Source: DASRAA01 sp963814165 (GTDB lineage Bacteria > Acidobacteriota > Terriglobia > Terriglobales > Acidobacteriaceae). From it: a stretch of 64,000 bases of DNA. Of this stretch, positions 35,333 through 44,100 are shown in pieces. Under the pieces are notes generated by a model that made no database searches, was not told where the DNA came from, and saw nothing but the letters and a program-made list of their open reading frames with translations. The position numbers and the translations under genes were made by a program. Location of the stretch: positions 62,001-126,000 of the forward strand of contig CAWFBW010000011.1 of NCBI GenBank assembly GCA_963814165.1, in the 5' to 3' direction. Positions within the stretch are counted from its first letter, which is position 1, and every line of letters starts with the position of its first letter.

Positions 35333-36523
35333 CTACAAAACGGTGAAGTCAGGTTCCGTCAGCCCAGGAACAGGCCTTCCTTGTTTATCCGTAACAACAA
35401 CGTCCACCTGTACCAGGCGGGCCGTGGCGCGAAATATCGGGTTTGTACCAGCACTTTGCGCAGAAGATGGCGCTTGTGCAGCCGCCGACGGAGGCGTTGA
35501 TTCCGAGGATGATTCAGCGCTCCCTTGTGGCACGGCATTGGTCGCGGTCACAGCGTTTGTTCCAACCTGCGGACTACTGGAGTTGCCGCCAGCCGCTGCA
35601 CTTGCCTGCGCGGTCTGCGCCGCCGCCTTGCCATGAGCAAGGTAGTAAACCTTGTCCAGGTAGAGCAGGTAAACGCACATCAAGTTGTATGCGTCGGTGT
35701 ATTGCTTCGGGTCCAGCGCGGTTCGCGCCATGTGGACAGACTCTGCGGTGCCGGGCGGATTAATTACCGTGTACGCGGGCGAGTGGATCACGATGGACGG
35801 TATATTGGCTTCCTCGAACACTCGCGCTTCCGTCGCTGAAATGTCGTTGTTTAATGTCGGCACTTGGGCCAGTTTCAAACTGTTGGCGGCCAACGGCAAT
35901 ACTTTGCTCAGGGTCGTTGGCGAATGCCCGGGTTCCATCGCGACCGGCCGTTTCCCGACAGTGGCCATGCGGGACGTGTCCGGTTTGGGAAAGCCATACT
36001 GCGCCGGAGCGCGACCCACCTTGTCGACCTGGATCATCGCTTGAATCTGGGCGCGCTGCACATCGTTTAACTGGCTCAGAAAGTATTTGGCGCCGGCGAG
36101 TCCGTGATCGTGCCCGGCGAACGCCACGAAAACAAATGTCTGATGATGGGGCGCGGAGATCATGGACTCTGCCAGCAAGGGCAGTAGCACCGGACCACCC
36201 CAGTCCACCGTTGCCTCGTCTCCGTTGGCTTTCGATTCCAAGCGCGTTCCGACCACGATCGCGCCGGGGTCAGGCCCGGGTACCATGCAGATAAGGTTTG
36301 GCAGCTCTTCGTTGGGGACCGCCTGTTCCTGGATCATCTCGGGTGCGCATCCGGCGGCGCGGAACTGGGCGCGGATGGTCTCCACTCGCTCTTTGTCACT
36401 GGCAGGTACCGGCTGGAGCCGTTTCTCGATGACAGAGCGGTCCACCCGCATATAGATGAGATTATCCGCCAGGCAAACGGTAACCAGGACAAAGACGAGC
36501 GTTAGCTTCAGAAAGCGCAGCAA
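35333..36523 (-). CDS. M28 peptidase-like protein with degenerate metal site, running into a VWFA domain
   Basis: 396 residues. A signal peptide or anchor (FLKLTLVFVLVTVCLA) is followed by an M28-like fold (residues about 30-305: LICMVPGPDPGAIVVGTRLES, HQTFVFVAFAGHDHGLAGAKYF, ANIPSIVIHS). The usual zinc ligands are not kept: the His/Asp motif reads GTRLES and the Glu-Glu motif reads GHDH, so catalytic activity is doubtful. A Ser/Ala/Gln-rich linker (about 310-370) leads to RLVQVDVVVTDKQGRPVPGLTEPDF, the first strand of the VWFA-related domain, and then TAG where Glu is expected. The following codons continue that domain in the same frame, so the gene may once have encoded an M28-VWFA fusion. 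It lies 132 bases downstream of the DUF1223 gene on the same strand. Confidence 0.7.
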   Translation of the reverse strand: MLRFLKLTLVFVLVTVCLADNLIYMRVDRSVIEKRLQPVPASDKERVETIRAQFRAAGCAPEMIQEQAVPNEELPNLICMVPGPDPGAIVVGTRLESKANGDEATVDWGGPVLLPLLAESMISAPHHQTFVFVAFAGHDHGLAGAKYFLSQLNDVQRAQIQAMIQVDKVGRAPAQYGFPKPDTSRMATVGKRPVAMEPGHSPTTLSKVLPLAANSLKLAQVPTLNNDISATEARVFEEANIPSIVIHSPAYTVINPPGTAESVHMARTALDPKQYTDAYNLMCVYLLYLDKVYYLAHGKAAAQTAQASAAAGGNSSSPQVGTNAVTATNAVPQGSAESSSESTPPSAAAQAPSSAQSAGTNPIFRATARLVQVDVVVTDKQGRPVPGLTEPDFTVL

Positions 36524-36655
36524 TGCTACCGACCTCGAAGTGTTGACGACTGATCCAACCCTTCCAGGCTAACACTTGAGTGGCGGGAAATTGTGCCGAT
36601 TCCGGTGCGATCGCACGGTGCCGGTGCTCGCCGGAGTCAGGCGAGATGCCGGCCT

Positions 36656-37438
36656 TCAGCGTCCAGCGCCAGTTGGTTTGTGAAAGGTGAAGGGGAGGCT
36701 TGCCGCACCGTGGACAACATCGTCACGGGCATCCTGAACCAGTATGATCGCTCGCAGATCGTCCTGCTTCCAGCCAGAATTGTTAGGCACGCTGACAGTC
36801 TTGTCGAACCGGCCGTTCGACACCGTGCCCAGCGAGCGAAGCTCCCGAACTACCGCATTGTGGACCAGAACCCGTCCGCCGTTCTCGCCGCCGTTAACCT
36901 TTGTGGTCAGGTTGTCCTCGGTGACGGCCAGAAGCACCCGCTGCTTGGAGTTGTTGGAGTCCGTCACCAAAACCTGGAGTCTGCCGGGCGCAACAAAGTT
37001 GAGGGCGACCGTTGCGGTCTTCGGAGCGTTTGCAGCCTCAGCAATCATCCGCTTCAACGCCGGAGCATTGCCACCAACGGCTTGCAAATGCCCGTCGACG
37101 ACCATTTGCGGCGTATAAGCCGATGCGAGGTGAAAGCGCCTCGCGTAGTTGTATTGCCTTTGCGTGAAGCTTGGAGCCGAAAAACGGTCGTTCCATCCCA
37201 GTCCGTTCCAGTACTCGACGTGCTCTCCCAGAAGAATCAGCTCAATGCTGGTGGTGTCTCGCTGTTTGCTTAGCTGACTCAACAGGGCGTCGGCCGGGGG
37301 ACAACTGGAGCAGCCTTCCGAGGTGAACAGCTCTACCACGACGGATTGCTGCGCCATGCCCGGCTGAGCTGCGCCCACAACCAAAATCGCAGACAGCATG
37401 GTTGACACAATGACGGAGAGAGGACTGAATTTTGGCAT
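36656..37438 (-). CDS. DUF1223-family thioredoxin-fold protein, exported
   Basis: About 260 residues. A signal peptide (ends QPGMAQQ) is followed by VVVELFTSEGCSSCPPADALL with Cys43 and Cys46, the DUF1223 hallmark, then GLGWNDRFSAPSFTQRQ and YTPQMVVDG, which correspond to the cis-Pro region of the thioredoxin fold. ATG 37438 was chosen because it begins the signal peptide and AAGGG stands just upstream; the longer frame before it is not family-like. A periplasmic thiol-disulfide role is likely by fold, but the substrate is unknown. It is upstream of the M28-like gene on the same strand. Confidence 0.85.
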   Translation of the reverse strand: MPKFSPLSVIVSTMLSAILVVGAAQPGMAQQSVVVELFTSEGCSSCPPADALLSQLSKQRDTTSIELILLGEHVEYWNGLGWNDRFSAPSFTQRQYNYARRFHLASAYTPQMVVDGHLQAVGGNAPALKRMIAEAANAPKTATVALNFVAPGRLQVLVTDSNNSKQRVLLAVTEDNLTTKVNGGENGGRVLVHNAVVRELRSLGTVSNGRFDKTVSVPNNSGWKQDDLRAIILVQDARDDVVHGAASLPFTFHKPTGAGR

Positions 37439-37740
37439 GGCCCTTAAGCGATAGGACGTTTCGAACCGGGCATTAGTTACAAAACTCAGCAGCCTATCGC
37501 GGGGAACGTCGTCTTCCGCCCGCGACCCACGAGGCTCAGCATTTTGCTGTTCGTTCACGGAAGTCACCGATCGACGGAGCGTAGGCCATGAACAACTGCG
37601 ACCTGAGTGCCTAGTCCGGCACCCGGTTGTTGACCTTCGGCCATTTGTCGGGTAGGGCAATGGCCTATTAGTGCTGTTATATAATTTTTACTGTTCCCGT
37701 CGCGGCCGTGTCACACAAAGGCTTCCGAGAGAGTGAGTGA
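37439..37740. other. Intergenic region with a -10 element for the HpnI gene
   Basis: 302 bases between divergent genes. TATAAT at 37680-37685 lies 55 bases before ATG 37741 and may be the -10 of the glycosyltransferase gene; no good -35 is seen at the right spacing. Nothing else can be supported. Confidence 0.4.
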
Positions 37741-38922
37741 ATGGTATTGACCGCCGTAACGTATGTCCTGCTCGGAGTAGCAGTCTTTCCTTTCATTTAT
37801 TATTTTTTGGTCCTTTTCAGTTCATGGCGGTTCTTTGGCCGGCCATCGGTCGGGACGGCCGCGAACTCTAGCTTCACTCCTCCTGCCAGCATCCTCAAAC
37901 CGGTTCGGGGACTGGATCCGGAAGCGTACGAGAATTTCGCCAGCTTCTGTAACCAGGACTATCCCGAGTACGAGGTTGTTTTCTGTCTCGGCGATAGAAA
38001 TGACCCCTCCCTGGCGGTCATCGAACAGCTGCAGCGGGACTTTCCGAGGTGCTCGATCCGGGTGCTGTTTCGCACCAGCCAGGGCGCCCCAAACGACAAA
38101 GTCGCCAAGCTCGACCAACTGGTGCACGAAGCCCGGTACGAGTACCTGGTAATCAACGACAGCGACGTCCGGGTCACGCCAGACTACATGCGCTCCGTGA
38201 TCGCCCCCCTCGCGCGGCCCAAGGTGGGCGCTGTGACCACCCTTTACGTGTCGGCCGAGGACAAGAGCCTAGTCGACGAAATTCAGACTGTCGGAATGAT
38301 TTCGGATCTTTACGCCGGAATTCTGGTCGCGCGCCAGCTCGATGGGGTCAAGTTCGCTTTGGGCGAGACCATCGTGACCACCCGCAGCATTCTCTCGCAG
38401 TTTGGCGGATACGCTGCCTTGGTGAACCGACCGGCCGATGACCTTCTCGTTGGTCGCCTCATTGCCGAACTCGGCTATGAGGTGGAGCTCCTGCCGTATG
38501 CCGTTATGACCGTGCCCGACTACCGCTCTATGCGAGAACTCTTCGTCAAGCGTCTGCGTTGGATGGTGGTGATGCGGCACATGCGCCCTTGGGGACACAT
38601 GGGTCTGATTTTTACCTTGGGCCTGCCGTGGTCCCTGGCCGCGATTGCGCTGCATCCCTCACTGCCTGTGGCCTTGGGCTATCTCGGCTCGTACCTTGTG
38701 CTTCGGGTCGCGATGGCCTGGACGATCGGTATCTGGGGCCTCAAGCAGTCGTCCTTGTGGAAGCTCATGCCGCTGCTGCCGGTGTGGGACGCCATAGCAT
38801 TCGCCATCTGGGTGGAGAGCTTTGTGCACAACAGCATTCGCTGGCGCGGCGAAAACTACCAAATCCGCAATGGACAGCTCGTCCTTGCAGCCAGCGAGCA
38901 GATTCGGCACGCGGCCGTCTAA
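37741..38922 (+). CDS. hpnI: HpnI-type hopanoid/ceramide glucosyltransferase (GT21-like)
   Basis: 393 residues. An N-terminal helix (residues about 4-27) and two or three C-terminal helices flank a GT2/GT21-type catalytic domain: SILKPVRGLDPEAYENFASFCNQDYP, INDSDVRVTPDYM (DxD motif), the ETIVTTRS and RPADDLLVGRL segments, and KRLRWMVVMR, the (Q/R)xxRW motif of processive-type transferases. This order matches HpnI and ceramide glucosyltransferase, which add a sugar to a lipid at the membrane. HpnI is known to transfer N-acetylglucosamine to bacteriohopanetetrol. No other hopanoid gene lies in the window, so the lipid acceptor is an inference. The gene converges with the sulfotransferase gene. 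Confidence 0.85.
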   Translation: MVLTAVTYVLLGVAVFPFIYYFLVLFSSWRFFGRPSVGTAANSSFTPPASILKPVRGLDPEAYENFASFCNQDYPEYEVVFCLGDRNDPSLAVIEQLQRDFPRCSIRVLFRTSQGAPNDKVAKLDQLVHEARYEYLVINDSDVRVTPDYMRSVIAPLARPKVGAVTTLYVSAEDKSLVDEIQTVGMISDLYAGILVARQLDGVKFALGETIVTTRSILSQFGGYAALVNRPADDLLVGRLIAELGYEVELLPYAVMTVPDYRSMRELFVKRLRWMVVMRHMRPWGHMGLIFTLGLPWSLAAIALHPSLPVALGYLGSYLVLRVAMAWTIGIWGLKQSSLWKLMPLLPVWDAIAFAIWVESFVHNSIRWRGENYQIRNGQLVLAASEQIRHAAV

Positions 38923-39018
38923 TCGAGCGACCCGGGTTTTTGGTCGTACTCGGGGCTGACTCTGGCGGGGCGCTGCTGTTCTCAGCCAATTCCGCGGCCG
39001 GAAATCACTTGGCTTGGG

Positions 39019-39765
39019 TCAGGAAATCGGGCTGTGGCTGGGAGTTTTCAAGGCCGCCAGCGTTTCGGAACGGCGACGTTTGTACTGCAGTACTTTCGAA
39101 GATTGTCGCTGGAAAGTCTCTCTCGCCAGCCGGTATGTCTCGATGTCGGCGGCACGGTACCGTTCGACCGCTAGGCGAACGTCATGGCTGATTTTGTAAA
39201 CGCCGCCCTGGGTGTCGGGATTCACATTCATGAAACTGTCGCCCCGAAGATTGCAGCCGAACATTGAATTAAATATGTCCACGCTTCTGTAGTACTCTTC
39301 CGAAAGTCCCACCATCGCAAGGTCGTCGACCGACAGCGAGCCGAGGTATTGCGTTTGTTGGTCCTGAAACGCCTCCCATGCCAGGTAATCGTGCAGGCTC
39401 ATCTTGGCTTCGTGGAAGAGCCTCTCCTCAGGATGGTCCCTCTCAGGGTTCCGCAGCAGGAAATAGTAATGCGATAAGGCCTGCTGATAGGGGTCGCGGA
39501 AAAACGCGACAAAATTCTCGATGGGAAATAGCCCGAGATACTTATCCGCGGCGAAATGGCCATGAATTACGTCATACTTTTCCAGCAGTTCGTCCCGGCG
39601 GCTGCGCATTTCGAGGCTGCGACGGTGCGAGCGCTCCAGCGCTTCCGGCACCCTGCATCCCGCCCAATCGCCGTAGTCCTTCATCATCCGGGCCCCAAAA
39701 CCGGCCTCCAGAAGTACGCGAAACGAGTTTCCGGCTGCTTTGGGAACGTGGATGGAAAGAATCAT
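39019..39765 (-). CDS. Sulfotransferase-family protein
   Basis: 248 residues. The N-terminus ILSIHVPKAAGNSFRVLLE is the PAPS 5'-phosphosulfate-binding loop of the sulfotransferase-2 family, and FVAFFRDPYQQALSHYYFLLR matches the 3'-phosphate-binding region (conserved Arg and Ser). No signal peptide or membrane helix is seen, so it is probably cytoplasmic. It would move a sulfate from PAPS to a sugar, lipid or glycan. It lies between the HpnI gene and the ArnT-like gene, so a sulfated envelope lipid or glycan is a reasonable inference. No PAPS synthesis gene is in the window. Confidence 0.75.
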   Translation of the reverse strand: MILSIHVPKAAGNSFRVLLEAGFGARMMKDYGDWAGCRVPEALERSHRRSLEMRSRRDELLEKYDVIHGHFAADKYLGLFPIENFVAFFRDPYQQALSHYYFLLRNPERDHPEERLFHEAKMSLHDYLAWEAFQDQQTQYLGSLSVDDLAMVGLSEEYYRSVDIFNSMFGCNLRGDSFMNVNPDTQGGVYKISHDVRLAVERYRAADIETYRLARETFQRQSSKVLQYKRRRSETLAALKTPSHSPIS

Positions 39766-39960
39766 AGGATGGAACCTGTCAACCTACGTGCGTGTGGCAA
39801 CACAACTACCATCTTATCTTACCCGTTTGTCCGGATTTTCGTTCTTGGTTCTTTTCCTTGCGGCGTTTCGACCGGGCGCGGCATTCGCCTAGTTTAGAGA
39901 GCTCTAAATAATTCATTACAAGAGGCTTATCTTGGGTCTCTCGGCTCGTCGACGAACCGC

Positions 39961-41808
39961 TCAAGGCAATGGCTGATTGGTCAGCATGATCTTGCCGCCG
40001 CCTTCAGCAACAGTGTGGAGATGCTCACTTCCTACCAATTGATCGAGGTGGGCAACGCCATCGTCACGCACAAAAATGTATTTCCGCCCCGGCGCGAACC
40101 AAAGTTCCGGGAATTGCCCATCGCTCAGGAAGACGTTTGGTGCGCCAGGAGCATAAGAGCCGTATATGAGGTTATCCACGCGCCCGTTGAGAAGCCAGGC
40201 TGACCGGTTGGTGTAGAAAAACACCGACGAAAACCGGTAGTAGTGGTGGTCAATGATCAAGTCTCCGGCTGGCGAGCGCTCGAGCACTTCTACCAGCGGC
40301 CGTGACGACAGAAGCGGTTCGAACTTCACCAGTGCCAGGCGTGCGGCCTGGAAGAACACGACCATCATCAGTGCGGCTGCGAGAAAGGCGCGCTGGCTTT
40401 TACTGAAGGTAGCTCCGATGGCGCCAATAAGAAATGCCAGCCCGGCTAATCCAAGTGGTATCCGGAGATACGCAAACGACTGCACGGTAAGGTCTTCCAT
40501 GCGGCCAAGCGACAGGGTGTACGCCCCGGGGTGCTGGCTAAGGGCCCGTGAAATGTCGCCTGGGTCAGGTACGTGCCGTACCGCCACCAGAATTGCCATC
40601 ACCGCCAGCGCTGCGATACCGCAGAGTACCGCGAGAGCGCGGTTTCCCCGCCTGATCCAGCGGCCGTTGTCTGCCATCGCCGAACCCAGCAGCAATGCCA
40701 TCGCCGGATAGCATGGCATCGAGTAGTACTCCTGGGTCGTCGAAAAGGTGAAGAACACCAGGATGAACCCGACCCAGCACAGCGCGAGCAGTCGCGTTTT
40801 GCCGGCCCGATCCACGGGCTTGTACGTCAATTTGAAGGCGGCAGGAAAGTACACACTCCACGGAAACAGCCAGGCCAGATGAAACAGCCAGAAGTACAGT
40901 CGCGGTACGGTGTTGTAGTCGCGCGGATAGCGCAGATTCAGAAACCGCAACAACTGTTCGTTGATAAAGAAGAACCAGAGAAAGCCGTGATACGCTCCGG
41001 GAACGCTGCGCATCGTGAAGTCAAAGTAAGGGGGATTCCGCAGTGTCGCCAGCACGTGCCACGGGAGCGCGATGAGCAGGATGATCACGGTGCCCGCGAA
41101 TGGGCGCAGGCGCTTCCACGTTCGCGCTGTAAACAACTGCCGCGTGACCGCCAGGTAAATCAACCCCGCGGCGACGGGAAACACCACGCCAATCAGGCTC
41201 TTCAGCAGCAGGCCTGTTCCCAGGCTCGCTGCCAGCAAATACGCCCACGCTCTGGGATGCCGTTCGTCCTCGTCCAGAGTGCGCAGCAGCGCCCACATCG
41301 TCAGCGCGATGGTCGCGGTGAGCATGACGTCGGGAATCAAGATGCGGGTGAACAGCCACAGCCCGACACACGTCGCCATGCAGAGCCCGGCATAAAATCC
41401 GGCGCGTTTGCCGAAAGCCCAGATGCCGAACGCAGCGGTCAGCCAACAGAGCGCGATGGCCGATAACGCGACCGGAATCCGCGCTGCCCAGTCATGGACG
41501 CCGAACATCTTAAAACTCACCGCCATCAGCCAGTAGATGAGTGGCGGTTTCTCCAGGTAAATGACCCCGTCCAGACGCGCCGTTACCCAGTCTCCTGAGG
41601 TGATCATGTTGCGCGCGATTTGCGCCTGCACCGCGTCCACGTCATCCTGCAGCGACGGGGGCGAAGCCGCGCAGGCCAGGTAAGTCATTGCGGCAATCAG
41701 GATCACCGCCAGGTACACGCCCCAGTTGCTGGCGTCGGGGCGCAAAATGGTGCGATCGAGGAAGCCTGCGGATGAATTGTCGGGGATGGACTGATCGAGA
41801 AACGGCAT
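39961..41808 (-). CDS. ArnT/PMT-like membrane glycosyltransferase (GT83 type)
   Basis: About 615 residues with 11-13 predicted membrane helices. The first periplasmic loop has the family pattern DDVDAVQAQIARNMITSGDWV followed by VIYLEKPPLIYWLM. Such enzymes use a polyprenyl-phosphate sugar as donor and glycosylate lipid A, proteins or other envelope molecules on the periplasmic face. ATG 41808 begins just before the first helix; an upstream ATG at 41877 is possible, and neither has a clear ribosome site. It is divergent from two ArnE/ArnF-like small transporters, which in the Arn pathway flip the same donor lipid. The sugar is not known. Confidence 0.85.
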   Translation of the reverse strand: MPFLDQSIPDNSSAGFLDRTILRPDASNWGVYLAVILIAAMTYLACAASPPSLQDDVDAVQAQIARNMITSGDWVTARLDGVIYLEKPPLIYWLMAVSFKMFGVHDWAARIPVALSAIALCWLTAAFGIWAFGKRAGFYAGLCMATCVGLWLFTRILIPDVMLTATIALTMWALLRTLDEDERHPRAWAYLLAASLGTGLLLKSLIGVVFPVAAGLIYLAVTRQLFTARTWKRLRPFAGTVIILLIALPWHVLATLRNPPYFDFTMRSVPGAYHGFLWFFFINEQLLRFLNLRYPRDYNTVPRLYFWLFHLAWLFPWSVYFPAAFKLTYKPVDRAGKTRLLALCWVGFILVFFTFSTTQEYYSMPCYPAMALLLGSAMADNGRWIRRGNRALAVLCGIAALAVMAILVAVRHVPDPGDISRALSQHPGAYTLSLGRMEDLTVQSFAYLRIPLGLAGLAFLIGAIGATFSKSQRAFLAAALMMVVFFQAARLALVKFEPLLSSRPLVEVLERSPAGDLIIDHHYYRFSSVFFYTNRSAWLLNGRVDNLIYGSYAPGAPNVFLSDGQFPELWFAPGRKYIFVRDDGVAHLDQLVGSEHLHTVAEGGGKIMLTNQPLP

Positions 41809-41978
41809 CGGGGAATGAGCGAAGCATCGGATTTCCGCAAGTTCGTGCTGCAGCCGATATCGCTCTCTAACCAGCATAACAAGCAGGAGACGCGGTTGTC
41901 CTGCGCGGGTGCCCGGCTGATATAGCATAAAGACATGGTTTCACTTCGATTCCCGCTCCCTGCGGCCGCCGGCGCCTG

Positions 41979-42395
41979 ATGGATTCTCACCACCGGCTTC
42001 AATTCAAGACCTTCGCCATGATCCTGATCATGATTATTGCGGGCCCGCTCGGTAATGTGATGCTCGGCAAGGGTATGCAGAGTGTAGGCGCTACCTCAAT
42101 TGCCTCCGCATCGGACGTCGCCCATGTTGTCGGTGCCATCTTCAGGACGCCGTCGATCTGGCTGGGTGTCGGTTCGTTGCTCACGTTCTTCGTCGCCAAC
42201 ATCCTGGTGCTGTCGTGGGCCGACTACAGCTTCGTTCAGCCGGCGTCTTCGATGGCGTATGGCATGGTTGCCTTCTTTTCCGTGTTCCTCCTCGGAGAAC
42301 AAATATCGCCGCTGCGGTGGACTGGTATCGCCATCATCTGCTTGGGAGTCTTTATCGTAGGCCGGACCCATCCGCGGACCACGGAACACCACTAG
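41979..42395 (+). CDS. Four-helix EamA/SMR-like transporter, subunit 1 (ArnE/ArnF-like)
   Basis: 138 residues with four membrane helices (about 12-31, 58-80, 84-104 and 110-130). The ends FLLGEQISPLRWTGIAIICLGVFIVG match the half-EamA/SMR signature. A second gene of the same kind begins 3 bases downstream, so a heterodimer is likely. In the Arn system a pair like this moves undecaprenyl-phosphate aminoarabinose across the inner membrane. The divergent ArnT-like gene supports a comparable lipid-sugar role (inference). A general small multidrug transporter is the alternative. Confidence 0.8.
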   Translation: MDSHHRLQFKTFAMILIMIIAGPLGNVMLGKGMQSVGATSIASASDVAHVVGAIFRTPSIWLGVGSLLTFFVANILVLSWADYSFVQPASSMAYGMVAFFSVFLLGEQISPLRWTGIAIICLGVFIVGRTHPRTTEHH

Positions 42396-42397
42396 CC

Positions 42398-42772
42398 ATG
42401 TTCAAATTCCTATATTTTTTTATGATCGTAGTCGCCGGAACCGGTGGCGAGCTCTGTGTCTCGCGCGCCATGAAGCAGGTGGGAGAAGTCCACGATTTCC
42501 GACCTGCTGCGATCGTGCGCGTCATCGGCCGTGCCTTGTCGGTCAAATGGATGTGGCTCGGAGTCGGGATGATGACGATGGCATTCTTTTCGCTGCTGGC
42601 GATACTCTCGATGGAAAAAGTCAGCTTCGTGGTGCCCGTTACGGCGTTAAGCTATGTAGCCGGGGCGCTGGGCGGCCGCTTCTTCCTCGGCGAGCGCATT
42701 AGCTTCCGCCGCTGGACGGGAATTGCGCTGGTTTGCGTCGGCGTCACCCTGGTGTTTTTGGGAAAGGGATAA
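42398..42772 (+). CDS. Four-helix EamA/SMR-like transporter, subunit 2 (ArnE/ArnF-like)
   Basis: About 124 residues with four membrane helices and the same end signature as its neighbour (FFLGERISFRRWTGIALVCVGVTLVFLG). ATG 42398 is 3 bases after the previous stop codon and begins the first helix (FKFLYFFMIVVAG); the longer frame upstream overlaps the first subunit and is not family-like. It is predicted to pair with the first subunit as an antiparallel heterodimer, as known for SMR pairs. Confidence 0.8.
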   Translation: MFKFLYFFMIVVAGTGGELCVSRAMKQVGEVHDFRPAAIVRVIGRALSVKWMWLGVGMMTMAFFSLLAILSMEKVSFVVPVTALSYVAGALGGRFFLGERISFRRWTGIALVCVGVTLVFLGKG

Positions 42773-42778
42773 ACCATC

Positions 42779-44041
42779 ATGTCGCACCTCGGGGCCAAGC
42801 CCATGCCCCAGACGATCGCGGGAATCGGCCGGACGATTGCCTTCGGGGAATTCATTTCCCAGGCGTTTGCCGCCTTCCGCGCCGATCGAGTGCGTGCCAC
42901 CATGACCGCCTTGGGCATGGTGATCGGAACCAGTTCTCTGATCCTGGTCGTCACGGTCGCCCTCACCGGCAAGCAGTATGTGCTGGCGCAAATCGAAAAC
43001 ATCGGCACCAACCTGGTTTGGGCCGAGTATCGGGGGTTGGTCAACGCTGGCTCCACCGCTACGGTGAAGGATTACATCACTTTCGAAGACATGATCGCCG
43101 TGCAGCAACAGGTGCCGGAAGTGAAGGCGGCCACGCCGGTGCTCAGCATCAATGAGCGAATCAGCACGGGTCGGGCGAAAGAGACCGACGCCCTCGTGCT
43201 TGCCGTCAACCCCAATTACCAGCAGATTCGCCGGATGGTGGTGGTCGCCGGAAGATTTTTTGACGACACCGATTCCGACATGTTCGACAAAGTCTGCCTG
43301 ATTACGCAGAAGTACGCCGAGCGTTATTACGGTGGGGCCGACCTGGCCCTCGGCCACACCATCACGATCACGGGAGTGCCCTTCGTCATCATCGGCGCCT
43401 TCCGGGAAAGCATGGAAACTTTCGGCCGCTCCGAAATTCAGGACGACACCATCCTGATTCCGTATACGGTGGGCCGCCGCCTGACCGGGACCAAGGCCGT
43501 CAACCAGATTTACTTCACCATGTTCAACTCCGAGAGTGTGCCGCGTGGAACAGCCGACATTCTGCGGGTCATCAAGTCACGCCACCGCCCCGAGTCTCAA
43601 TACAACGTCGACAACCTGACGGATGTGCTTCAGGTCGCGGAGAACACCGCCAACGCCTTCACGCTGATCCTCCTTTTGTTCGCGGTGATCACGTTGATCG
43701 TGGGAGGTGTAGGCATCATGAACATCATGCTGGCGACGGTGAGTGCGCGCATCCATGAAATCGGCATCCGCAAAGCTGTGGGTGCGACCCGTATCGAAAT
43801 CGAATTACAGTTTCTGACGGAAGCTGTTCTGATTTCGCTTGTCGGCGGAATTATCGGGACGCTCCTGGGTATCTCCATACCGCTCTCGCTCCGGCTGTTC
43901 ACGGATATCTATTTACCCGTACCGTTTCTTGCCGCGGTGATCGCCATCGTGGTCTCCTGCTCCGTCGGAATCCTGTTTGGAACGCTGCCGGCCAAACTCG
44001 CCGCCAAGCTCGACCCCATCGAATCGCTTCGCTACGAGTAG
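42779..44041 (+). CDS. MacB-like ABC transporter permease
   Basis: 420 residues. One N-terminal helix (LGMVIGTSSLILVVTVAL) is followed by a periplasmic MacB core domain (about residues 60-275, ITGVPFVIIGAFRE) and an FtsX domain with three helices (ILLLFAVITLIVGGVGIMNIML, ARIHEIGIRKAVGATRIEIELQ, then two more hydrophobic stretches near the end). The gene follows the small transporter pair by 6 bases, suggesting one transcription unit. No ATPase gene is adjacent, so an unlinked ATPase would be needed. MacB-type systems act as mechanotransmitters in export of peptides, toxins or lipoproteins; the substrate here is unknown. Confidence 0.88.
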   Translation: MSHLGAKPMPQTIAGIGRTIAFGEFISQAFAAFRADRVRATMTALGMVIGTSSLILVVTVALTGKQYVLAQIENIGTNLVWAEYRGLVNAGSTATVKDYITFEDMIAVQQQVPEVKAATPVLSINERISTGRAKETDALVLAVNPNYQQIRRMVVVAGRFFDDTDSDMFDKVCLITQKYAERYYGGADLALGHTITITGVPFVIIGAFRESMETFGRSEIQDDTILIPYTVGRRLTGTKAVNQIYFTMFNSESVPRGTADILRVIKSRHRPESQYNVDNLTDVLQVAENTANAFTLILLLFAVITLIVGGVGIMNIMLATVSARIHEIGIRKAVGATRIEIELQFLTEAVLISLVGGIIGTLLGISIPLSLRLFTDIYLPVPFLAAVIAIVVSCSVGILFGTLPAKLAAKLDPIESLRYE

Positions 44042-44100
44042 TTTGCTGCCTGGCTATTCATGGAGCTGGGGGGAGGAATCTTGCACCAGTAGCCTCACCC

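Noticed and set aside
35333..35335. TAG as pyrrolysine or a recoded codon
   Set aside because: No downstream recoding structure was seen, Glu is the expected residue, and a second frameshift follows in the same gene. A mutation or sequence error is simpler.
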